Shown here: positions 1 to 12,100 of the stretch, piece by piece
Numbering within the stretch: position 1 is the first letter of the stretch
Layout: each line of letters starts with the position of its first letter
Assembly: GCA_013399875.1 (NCBI GenBank)
Contig: VXAZ01001058.1
Location: forward strand, 516,823-580,822
Length of the DNA: 64,000 bases
Source of the DNA: Gymnorhina tibicen
Lineage: Eukaryota > Chordata > Aves > Passeriformes > Artamidae
Direction: 5' to 3'
Made by a program: the position numbers and the translations under genes
The notes under the pieces: model-generated
Told to the model about the DNA's origin: nothing
The model's input: only the letters and a program-made list of their open reading frames with translations
The model's database searches: none

Positions 1-115
1 AGCCCTGTCCAGCCCAGCCCAGCCCTGCCCATCCCAGCAGAGCCCTGTCCAGCCCAGCCCAGCCCTGTCCAGCCCAGCAGAGCCCTGTCCAGCCCTGCCC
101 AGCCCTGTCCAGCCG
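1..115. repeat. C-rich short tandem repeat, cut by window edge
   Basis: The segment is built almost entirely from 5-bp words, agccc alternating with tgtcc, tgccc and agcag. It continues past the left edge, so its length is unknown. The + strand is C-rich and the complement G-rich. It is simple satellite-like DNA with no coding meaning. Confidence 0.85.
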
Positions 116-3100
116 GGGCTGCCCGGCCTGGCTGCGGCCCCCCGCACGCAGTGGGCAGTGGGCAGGTGCTGCCCAGGAAGGCTTTTGCTCAGGAACTGCA
201 CAGAGCGTGCATTGGTCAGCAGCAGCCTTGGCCTTTGGCCTCTCCTCTTTGTGCTCTTGTCACTCTTAGACAGGAGAAGCATTTTCCTCTTCCCTCTGTC
301 CACAGTCATGGCGTAGCTGTGGATTCCATACTCTGTAGGGAAGGGGTGTTGTCCTGAGCCACTTCAGTTCTGCCAGCTGAGCACTAGTTTGATGAAGACA
401 CCTTTCTCATCCCTTTTAGCATATTTGAACCCATCGTTTAAATGCTGCTCCGGTACTAGCACCAGCAGTTAGAAATACATGATTCGTGTGTAAGGGAGAG
501 AGAGAAAAAGCAAAAGACATTTTCTAGAAAAGTTTTTATATCAGTTCAAGTCAGAACTTAAGTTTGTGGAGCTCAGTCAGTCTAGAATGCTTTAGACAGG
601 TTTATACTAACAACTTCTACAGGCAGTGATAAAGAAATAAGATATCCAGGAGAAACAGAATTTAGTTATAAGGAAAAATACTGTAAGCTTCAAGGAATCT
701 TCAAAGTAACCACATTCCTTAAACGATGGAAGGCAGGAAATTGCACTGAATCTCAGTTTCATTAACTGGATCAAAGAGGAAGATAGATGTGACTTGCATA
801 TCATCAATTCTACCCTTTTGCTTATACAGGATGCAGATGGAGGCCAGAGAAAAAGAAAATCCTTTAACTAATCTTCACATAACTTAATAGGAAAGTCAAA
901 GTAAATTGATTCTCACTTCCTGGGCTTAATTCTGGACCTGTGATAATACAGTTATTTAACTTGCCTTTATCCAAAGAGCTCCCCTGGAGAAGGGCAAGTG
1001 GCAGCAGCTGTTCGAGGCACAGCTCCACACGGAATGAAGGTGTAAGCACAGATGTGGGGGGGGTCCAGGTGAGCTTTAAATGACTCATAAGAAAAGCAAG
1101 TAGGAAGTCAAGGTAAATTTGCTGTTAGTGTGGCCAGTTTTAGCACCATCACAGAGACCATGGCGAGTGACTAATGCTCAGGCAGAAATAAGTTATAAAA
1201 ATCAGATGGAGAAGGAAAGCTTCCTATTTTTAGAACCTGTCTTAGAGTGGATATAAATTACATCTTAAAGTGCCCATTTCTTCATTGACTGTAAGAGGGC
1301 CCAGACAACTTGCTCGAGTGTAGGTGTTTATATACCTCTAACGATAAACAAAATAATCCCATGGAGATTTATATCTTCGATTTTGTATAATAAATGTGAT
1401 TAATTTTTAATAATAAACATCTTTAATCTCAGTAACTGGAGTACATTTTGAAAAATGTTTGATGCTAATAAATGTTGGTGCATCATTTATAATTTCCATA
1501 CAGATGATCCCAAATTCTCACTATCTGAAGAAAGAGTTGTGTTGTTTGTACTAAGGGTGGCTTGGACCTGAAGAGTCAGGAGCAGTGCGGACACATCTCT
1601 GTCTGGTTTCATACTCCACAGGCTGAGAATCCCTTTTGATGAGCCCATTAGTGCCTGGCCAGGCTGACAGACTCTCACCTGTAGAGTTAAAGCTGTGGAC
1701 TGCAGTGATTTTGGAACGCAGGGGAAGGCCTGCAGTGCTCAGGTGGCCGTGCTGTAGGGCTGCTCTGTTTGCTAATGTTTTTGGCTGCCTATGTAGGCAC
1801 GGATCCAGCAGGGCTTATGTCAAAGGCTTGCACTGGAAAAAAAAAAATGCTCTCTCTCTGCAGGTTCAATTTCTGTTTTGGCAGATACATTTAAACTCGG
1901 CCGTGACATCATTTATAATTATCAGCAGAGCCCTGATGATCACGGAATTAGAGGCAGCTCTGCTGTTTGCCACAGAATCCTTCAAAGTGCTGCCCCTGGG
2001 AGAGGTGGGGAGGTCGTGGGCTCTGCGAGACAGGGTCAAGGTGCTCTTTGCCTGGCGGGGGGAGATTCTGCTTTTGCCAGAATGATGCTTTGGCTGCTGC
2101 CAGGATGGGGATGGCAAAGTGGGGTGGTTTGGCTATTGAGAGATACCAGCTGTTACCAGATCAGTTCCGGCTTCACTTTGGGTTTCAGATTTCTTCACGG
2201 AGATGAATCTTCAGCTCTTGTCCTGTTGTTTATGTCAGAGGCAGTCAGATGTTTTCCTGACTGTCATTTTCTCATAAAAAGCCACCTCAAATCCTTTTTA
2301 AAGGATTTACATTTTGTGTTGATAATACTTAGGGCTTAAAGGCCTGATTCTCCTTAGACTTGTGGTAATACCACTCAGGGATAATGCCAGTAAGAAATAT
2401 ATTAGTTACATGTGTGAAATGAAAGAAAAACGGGTCTGGCTGATACATAATTCATTTAAATAAAAATCAACAGCCCCACGGAAAAGAGGGGTATTACATT
2501 TGCTGGTGTGTAGCCCCTGCAGAGTGGCACAGTGGCTGGTTCACACATGGTGCTAAAACCTGAGCTATAAAAGCTTTGCTGAACGGGGATGGAGCTGTGA
2601 CAGCTTTGTCATGTACACACCCTTTGAACTGCTGTGAAACCTGAATGTGAAGTCTGTGTTAATACATGAGATGTTGTGAATGTCAAAAAGAATATTCTAG
2701 AAGATTCAACATCGATGGATATCTGGTGCTCATAAAGGCTTTTTTCCCTTGGTCAGGAGGTTTGTGCAGGTTTGAGTTGGGAGCGAAGGCAAAGCTCCCC
2801 TGCAGTCTGTGGAGAGTGGCTGTGTGCACATTCGGCACACGGGGATTTCTCACCCCGGTTTTCCAGGACACACGGGGTGCCCGTATGTGCAGCATGAATA
2901 AAATGGAGAAATCAGCCAGCCTTATGCTCAAAAACCTTTTTCTAATTTGTCACTTAGGTAAATTATTTGATACTTCATGAAAGAAATACTCGGTAGTATA
3001 GACACGTCTCTTGCCTCTTTATCTTAGTTTATACTTGTCATTTTTTATATCAGAGTGCTAAAAAGTAATGAAGCAATTATTCCGTCTAGATAGCCAGATT

Positions 3101-6100
3101 TGTATTTTCCTCAAGAATTGCATTTCATGCTCTGGCCACAGGATTTACTGCCACGTTCTGTGATGCTCTGCTTTTTGAGACTTTTAGCTAGAAGTGGTTT
3201 TTAGATGTAACACAGCACCGTGAGCCACTTGCATCAGAACTTCCTGCCCAGAAGGTACCAAAGTGGCTTTGAATTTATCATAAAAACCTTGACAGCAGAC
3301 TCTCACTTTGAATTTAGGATAGATTTCTGCAGCCAGGTGTTTAACTAATTAAATTCAGAGCAATTTGGCACAGTAGCTAAAAATATGGGAACCCTCAAGA
3401 CCGCAGTGCTTTGGAGAATTGGTGTCAGCTAAAGGAAGGGCCATGATGAAAATCAGAGTGATTGAGAAATTTTTAAACTGAAAGGGCAAACCAATGTGAT
3501 ATTGAGTGCATAAAAGAGGAAAATTAAGGCCAGGATATGAGAAGTGAGAAGAGGCTTTTGCAAGCAGGAGTTTGCTCAGCAGAGCTCCCACCAGTGCTGG
3601 ATTTTGTGAGGAGTTTCAGTGTGCTAAGAAGGTTACAGAATGTCTGCTTCAAAAAGAGGGAGCACAGAGCCATGGTGACTTTTGGTGGAAAAAAGTGCGG
3701 AAAACTGTGGAAAAGTAGTTTAATATTTTATAGCTTAATATAGTTTCTGAAGATTTTACAGTTCAAATTTAAAAAAAAAGAAAAGAAAAGCCGAGTCCTA
3801 AGCTGATTTTTATTCCTTCATTTGGAAGGAGGTAGTTCACCTTGCCACATAGTTCACTTACCAAATCAAAGTAAATAATAGTTTTTCTGCGCTTTTTTCC
3901 ATCAGTTGGTGTGAGCATTTTATTGCTTTTAAGGGGTTTTTTCCCTTGTCAGCTGTCTGCATTCATTTTATCATTCTGGTGATATCACTGTGGGTGTTTC
4001 TGTTCCAGTGCTGGGACTGCATGCCTGGAGAGCCTCCAGCACTGCCTATTGTTCTTTCTTACTTCGAGCTGCAAGTGACAAGTGAGCTCTAATTTTTAAA
4101 TTTATTTATTAAAGAATCTAATCAACAATCTTCCCATTCACAATCAAGATCACCATTCACCCCAGGCTAGATCTGTGTAATTAGCCACGAGCTAAACTCA
4201 GCATTTTCAGTGGTGTTTCCTCTTTGCTGTCACGGTGGGAATTGTTCAGTCTGGCTGATATTGGAGGGATATTTGAACAGAGATAGGAGGATTTTTTTTT
4301 GTGTGGTGACAAACGCACCTTAGTCATTTATTCTTGATCCTGTGAAAGAGCTGACAGCCACCAGAGTAGTTTGGTTTCTTTGGCAGCCCAAACTAGTGGA
4401 GGAAGCAGGATTATTAAAGGTGACGACCTTCCACATCCAGGCCAGAAAATGTGTCTGTGTCTGCATTTCAAGGCAGAGATTTTTTGTCTATCACCAGAGC
4501 TCAGTTTCAAAAGGAAGAGGGTTTTTTTTTTTTTTGCTGAAATCAACAGGTTCGAGTTGCAGCTCCTGGGAAAGTTCAGGTTCCTTTTCTGCCACCAGCT
4601 GTCCCTCAGCTCCTTTGTGGTGGTTACTGTCCTGCACATCTTTCCTGCACGGCAAGCACAGAAATAAAAGTGAAGAACGGCACTGTGGAAATGAACCCGA
4701 GGCGCTGCAGGTGGCAGGGAGCCGGGGCAGCAGGGAGCACCCCTGTCCCTCCCATCCCAGCTCCCCCGGGAGAGGCCAGCGGCCCCGCACCGCTCAGGCC
4801 GTGTGGCCCTTCCCAACACGCCACGGGGGTTTCCTTCAAGGTGGTGGGACTTGTGGCTGGATGGCAGAACTGAAGGTTCAATGTCTGTACGTGGACGTGC
4901 CCGGAATGGTTCCAGCCGGGGATGCTGACGTGGCAGTCTCGAAACGCTCTCCTGCTCCACAGCCCCCACACTGAAAGAGAAACCCTGGGTAGAATACAAA
5001 AACTGGGCAGAAGAATGGGTGTTCAAATAAGCCTGGGGTTTAAAGCTAACAAATGGCACAGCTGGCAGTGGGGGGTGGTGCTGGGATGTAAGGAACACGA
5101 TAATTCAAAAACATGAAATGAATGCAGAGTAAAAGTCCACTTAGTTCAGCCAGTGACCAACAGTCTGCCTGGACAGGAGTAAGAGCAAGGCAAATGCAGA
5201 GCTGTCTTTGGTGTGCGTGTTCCTCCAGTCTTCAACAGTTTGGTGCTGAGGAGATTTCTGAACGAGAGGTGCTCAGGGACTTGGCACTGCAAGGCTTTTC
5301 TTAAGCAATCCCCTCACAAAAACAAGCAAACAAACAAAAAAAGTTTATGTGAACAGATGTGAGCTCATTAATAAATACTCATCTCCATTTTTGTCCTGGC
5401 TGACACGCCAAATATTAGTGAATTGTGAGATCTTGTCATTTTTAATGCCCTTGCTCATGGACTGTACATTTAAGATTGTTTACTCTGAGTCAAGGACTTG
5501 GTAGCGATGCCCTGCATCTTCCTAACCACGTTCTGTAATTTATGTTTTCTCTTCTGCCTCTCTGCCAAGCAGTGCTGGATTCTACAGCACACAAAGGTTT
5601 TCCTTTGAGGTGCCGTGAGTGCAGGATGGAGGGAAGGATTCCACAGTGAGTTCAGCGTGCAGTGGAGATCCTCACATGACCCCCTGTCCTCACGTCTGAT
5701 GCCCTGCTTGCCTGCAGTCTGAAATGTACTCGGGAAGCTGACAGAAAACACTGTGCAACTCCACCAGGTGTCATCAGTGGAGTATTTTGGGATGTTGCCT
5801 GGTCTAACCAACCAGCATGTTTTGTTACAGGCTTCCAAAAAAGTTGTTTAACAAGAAGTTGTGGTTCTTTCTCTTGGAGCCCACTCCCATGACAGCTTGC
5901 TTTCCAAACTCCCAGTATCGTGGGGATAATCAGGTGGGGACCCCGCAGATAGTTATCCTTTCTGGAAAGCCAAATACTCCTTCTCCTCAGATGCTTAAGA
6001 AGAATTCCTGTCAATCTCACTGTGTGTATTTTTGATAGAGTTTAGATTTTATTTATCTTGCAATCACTTCCCTTTCAAGCATCCAGTTTATTGCAAGGTA

Positions 6101-9100
6101 GTTCTTCAAGCATTTTTCTCTCAAAACGTGCTCTCACCTGTGTGAGCATTTGCTGTGCTGCCCTTTGGTTGCTGTGGTTTGCAGAGACCCTTTTGGAGCA
6201 GTTCTGGGCTGGGGCTCCCCGCGGCTGGAAGGGAATTTCCAGAACGGCCAAAATGGGAACATTCCCTGCATGTGGGACGCGCTCCCGGGCTTGAGGGGAG
6301 CACAGGGAAAGGAGGCAGAGGGGAGCACTTGTGTTACCCCGGGTTTGTGTGGGAGGAACTGGCTGGGAAATCTCTGAGCTTTCCTGGGGTGCCAAATAGA
6401 ATAACTTGAAAAGAAACTTCAGTAAACTGAATATCAAGCTGGAGGGACAAGTATAAATTTAGTTTAATTAAACGAGGATCAGGCAGGAAGATGATGTAGC
6501 AAGGACCCTTAATGTGCTGGGAGAGGGCTCTGTTGCTGGTGGCAAGCCCAGTTAGTGGATGCAGCAGGGTCTGAACATCTTTGTTTGCTCTCTCCACTTT
6601 GACATGTGGGCAGCTGCTTCTCCTCCCTTTTTTTTTATTTCATTAAAAAATATTTGTAGAAATGAAACATGGTTCCATCTACTGCTTGTGGTCCTGTCAT
6701 CATTTGGAACCACTTTTTTCATCAGTTTTCAGTGGCTGGGAAAGTCTGAATTTCTCTTGTGTGTGTGTGTCTCATAACAGACCCCAAAAATAAAAGGCTT
6801 TAAGACACTTCCATTCAGAAGTTGCTGAAATGCCAGGTTAGTACTCCTTTCCTTCACCCAAACTTTCCTTTGGTGGAACATCTCCCACGTCATGAATATT
6901 TTCAGTTTGCTGTTTTGAGCATGCAGAGCTCTCTCACAGCTCTCAACCTGCAATTACAGCTCTCCCTTATGAATATTTAAATGGCAGTTCAGCTTTCAGA
7001 CAGAGTACACCAGTGACAAAGATCAAGCTTTCTGACCTTTTGTAAATTTGCTCAGTGAAATAGGATTCTCATGGTCTCGTTTTTTGTGTTTAAGAGAAGA
7101 AATTTGCATACAGAGAGGGCATTGGCTTTTCTCATTTTTGTTGCTAATTTCCTTTTGGTACATTTATTCTAGTAGAGCTTGAAGGAAGAAGTCAGTGGAT
7201 AGTTTTAGCAGTTATGCATGAGAACACGAAAGATGGAATTGAAGAAAAAAGCCACTTGGGCTCTTTATCAAGAAATGACAAGAAATTTTTTTACTATGGT
7301 GGGAAAAAAAAATCAGCAAACAAAGCAAAAGTAGAAATGTGTCCAACCAATAGAGAAATGTGTCACTCTGAATTTATTTGGTGTTTCATAGTGCTTGGCA
7401 TAGGAGTGTTTGGTGTTTCATAGCCTTTCCTAAGACATCAGTTCGTGCTTAGAACATCGGAAAACTCAAAATATTTTACAGCTGCTGACTGCACCACGGG
7501 AAAGGGCAGATCTGGGGCTGGGGTGGCAAGGACTGTGCCCTCATCAGGGAGGCTGGTGAGAGACTGGCAGCGGGTTCTGACAGTCACAGAGCTGGAGGGA
7601 CAGGAGGCGGGTGTAAAACCAAGGACTCTGTGGGTGTGAGGTGAAGGGGGAAGAAATGGCAAAAATAGCTCCAGACTGGGGGGTCTGATGGTCAGGAGGG
7701 GATGGCTGTGCTGGCTCTGGCACTGCAGTTAGGGAGGGACATAAATTAGCTTTTTATTAGTTTGAGAGAGGGGAAAAAGTAAATGGGTAGAGCTCATTAA
7801 AGATATCAGAAGGGCAGAGGCTATTCCTGGCCATTCCAACCTCCTCATTCACTGCAGGTCACTGAAGACCAGAAACTTTCCTTTTTTGCCCAGTTAAAAA
7901 GTGTCAAATACTTGTGAAATCTCACATCTCTCTGATCAAATCAGGAAGATTCTGCAGGTTAATTGAGAATATTTAAACGTTTTTCTTGAGACAGTTACGA
8001 TTGTTGTAAAAGAATTATTACTCTTTTCTATTAAAATACCAAGCAGTAATTAATTATGTTGTGTGATTGTTAATTACGATTTGGCTGTTGGTATTGTGCA
8101 GGTCTGTACTGACACGCTTCTCTTTAGGTCCAACAAGTGTTTCTTACTGTGGCAAGGCTTTTATGTGTTAGTGTGTTTATAAAGTGAGCATTTAGCTGCC
8201 AGCTCCGCTGATACTCGCTCAGAGAGAACGATTCTCATGGCTGACATTCCCCACGCCGCATTGGAAAGAAATACAAACTGTTCATGCAAACAGTGAAGTG
8301 TGAAGCTGGAAAATCTCAATTACTGCTTTGGAAATGAAATTATCTGTCCTGAAAAATCCAGCACCCGCATAGCCCAGAACCTGGACTGACAGAAGACTTG
8401 ACAGTGAAGTGTGTAAATGCAGTCACGAGCCTGCTGGATTTTCGGGGACTGCAAAATGAAAACTGTGTCATGGTTTTGTAAACCTCAGCCAAAAATTTGG
8501 GTTTCTTTGTGTTTGTCACGAGCTTACTGTGGATATTTCAGAGGAAGGAGCGCTTGCAGTTCCTGGGGCAGAGGTCGGGGCCGGTCAAATCCTGGGCAAG
8601 CTCTGCTGCTGGCCCCACAGTTCTGTTAGCTGCTCTTTGTTTCTTACTTTATATGCAGCCATCGATGAATGGACATAGCTATAAACTTGATTAAAGAAGG
8701 GACTTAATTAAGGGTTGTAATTAAACTAGTGGAGGAAATTACAATGGAATTGAAAATTCAGAATGAGCCCATGTGATGTAAAGGCTGATGGTGTTGAGGC
8801 AGTAATCTGTATGAAATAATTGATTCTGTAGCCATTAGTCTTCTCTAATGAGATTAAGGACGAGGTGGCACGATCTTGCTAATTAATTTGTTCTGTGACT
8901 TTGAAATATGATGTCATGGTACAAAACTGGTGATTGTTTAACACAACAAGAAGCTCTCAAATTGTAAGACAAATATCATCAAAGCAATTCTATATTCTCA
9001 GTTGTAACAGGGTTGAGGATAATACTTGACTGAATACTGAAACATTAAATCAAACACTGCGTGGTTCAGCCTCACTGATGGAGGGACACCAGGAGAGGGC

Positions 9101-12100
9101 TCCTCCAACTGCATTTGAGGTGTTCTGTGAGGACTTTATGCTGACCATTACTGGCACCAAATGTGCTGTGGGGACCATTTCTAGGAGTATTAACATAGTA
9201 CCTATCAAAAAAAGTTATTTTCCTGTTAAACTGAGCCCTTGCCTGTCCGTTAATATCACTTGTGTGGTTACAAAACAGAAAAAAAAAAGACATGCAAGAG
9301 TGAGGAAATTAAATCATTTTCATATTTTAATATGACAGAAAATATCTTCTCTTTTGTTGCAGCCAAGTCCTGATCTGAGTAGAGCAGAGGAATTACATCC
9401 TGAATAGAGAAATTAGGTCTGCAGCGTTGTGGTGGCCAAGTTCAAAATCAATAGTTTAGGAATCGTGAATTTCCACGTTGTTTCACTGGTTGAGTCCTTT
9501 TTCTTAAAAGTGTCTTCTTGTGGGGAGTCATAATTTTGCAAGCGATTATAAGGTTCTTTCGTTTTTTAACAGCAGTTTTTATAACTCCCCAAGGCTTGCT
9601 TCCTGGGCAGTACCACTCCTTTAGCAGCTTTCTGGTGTTGTAAGGAGCTTGTCATCCCTTCTCAAACCTCTCCCCCTTTCCTGCATGTGAAATTTAAAGT
9701 TAACCTCAGCCCCATTCCTGTGTCAGGGGCTGTGCACATCCACCGGTTTGGGTAAGATCTGGTGAAAACGCAGAATTATAATAAACAGATGATTCCTTGT
9801 CGGTGAAAGAGTAAAACGTGGTAAGGCTGCAGAGCACGTGAAGCGGTTTTTTCTGCTGGCGGGGCTGCCTGGAGGGCGCAGTTGTGTCTGTGTGGAGGGT
9901 GGGTGCAGGTGGGTGCCTGCAGTGCCCTGTCAGATGCTATCCAGGCACGGGCAGTGACGGGGCAGGAACCAGGCAGCAGCCCTGGGAGCTGCAGGCAGCT
10001 GTGCTGAAAAGTAAATAAATCAATAGAAAAGACATTTTGCGTTTCCTTGGGGTTTGACTTTTGGCTCAGGTTTTGCAGCAGACCTGGGAGGAGCTGCTGT
10101 GGGGTTCTAGAACCAGTGAGGATTCTGAACTTTGGGTAAGATGCAGTGCCCCACCTTTTTTTTTTTTTTAAATAGTGATAAAGATCCCATTAGTTCTGGC
10201 ATGCAATGTTGTGTTCTTTCAGTGTCACAATGGTTTCAGTTTTCCCTGTTGGTAAAATTGCAGGCACATGTAAAAATTCATAGCTTTTAATCTTTTAATA
10301 GAGGCTGTATGGGAACCAATGGACAAATACACACTGGGAGCTGGTGGAGGTCTGAGATATGCAGTATTTTTCTGTGCTGTGGGTACCACGGGGTGTCACG
10401 TCCCGTGTCTGAAACTCTGCCACGCTGCCTTGCGTTACCACAGTGCGGGCAATGAGTTTGTTCTCTGCAGTATCTTTAACCTGAAAAATTAATAGGCACT
10501 TTCACAGTGCTCCTAATCCAACAATCTCATTGTTACCTGCTTAGACTTAATCAGACAGTAATAAATTGTAATAAATTAATTATAGATGGTAAATAAAATA
10601 CTTCATCTTGGTTAGTATCTGTATGAAATATGTCTTTCTCTGCACACACCCACACGGTGCAGAGCTGTACATGGTAATACTGCTGATTATTTCACTAACA
10701 CCGAATGTTTGTACTCTGACAGAGGCAAAAGGAGGAGGACGTGTTAAAGGCAGAGGTAGGTCAGGATAATCCTTTCAATATAAGGGGAAAGATTGAAATG
10801 TGTTTTGTGAAGGATTTATTGGACTATCTTACATTACAAGCTCAACATTTCGGAATTGCTTCAGCAGAGTGAGAACTTAGAGTTGTTGACGTTTTGCCTT
10901 CCGTGCTGAGTGTTCCTGTCCTCTGTGTGCCGTGGCTGCTGGCTCTTGGATCACAACGTGTTCATCACCTCGATTTAGGGCCAAAGTCAATTGCTGGATT
11001 ATTTCTAATGCATCGTCAGAGATCATGAGAGACACGACACAGTGACAGCATCTTTCAGATTCATGACCACTAAAACCAAACTTATTTGAGCGTAACCCGT
11101 CCGAGTTCTGGTTCCTCTGCAAACCTTTGCTGGGCAGGTTCTCTCCACACAGAGCTGCGAGCAGTGCCCGGCAGGAACATCAGCCTGGCACTCGAGCTCC
11201 TGGGAGGGGTTTTCCTGGAAAGACTTTTTCAGTTCTCCAGCGAACTTTCCTCCCGCGTGTGCGCTGAGGCAGTGATCTCTGGGAAAGGGCAGCTCCTCCT
11301 GCTGTCTCTGTTACCCGAGCCTTTCCTGAGTGAACACTCTGCAAGGGATGTTATCATAAGCACATGGCTCTGACAGGATTTTTACCTGCATTTACAGAGA
11401 CACTGTGGATACTGGAGCTGTAAATTTGTGAAACTGCAGGGGTCTCTTTGTCTTTTATACTCAGAGAGCCCTAAGGGGAGGCTGGAATTCCACAAGAACG
11501 GTAATAACTCTTTGCAAACCAACACTTTGATGGCAAATCCCGTGCCTGAACACCAAGCTGCAGCTGTGAACTTGCATTTTTAAGGCCCGTGCCCATCAAG
11601 AATCCCACATTCCATTGACACAATCTCTGCAGCAAAACATTTCCACGGTGTGAATGTGCTCCACTGCACTTGTTTATAAGAAATAATGCCACCTCTGAAA
11701 ACCAAACTTTGATAACTTGTACTGCGTGAAGTGACTTCTCAAAATATCCCCCATCCCCAGCAGAAGGCTTTGTCAACAGAGTTCCTCAGCAGTCAGCTTG
11801 CACCCTAATGAGTCACTCAGATAGACAGGTTCCAGGGGGGATTGAATTACGATCCTGCTCGGCTGACACAAGGCAGCCACTGGTTCTCCTCAGGGAACTC
11901 ATGAATAAGTAAAAGATCCCGAGCTCCAGGCCCAGGCCCAGCAGAACTGTAGGGATGCATCCTTCTCTGAGTGATTTCCCATGGCCCACGAGTACAGCCT
12001 TGATGCTGTCATCAGAATTAGATTTGTGCTGATGAAGACACCAAACATTATGTAAGTAAAGGCTTTTAAAAATAGATGGAAATGTGGGGGTAGGAGTGGA

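Noticed and set aside
9363..9415. Segment PSPDLSRAEELHPE after a cttttgttgcag acceptor
   Set aside because: Meets a stop after 14 codons and has no nearby GT donor.
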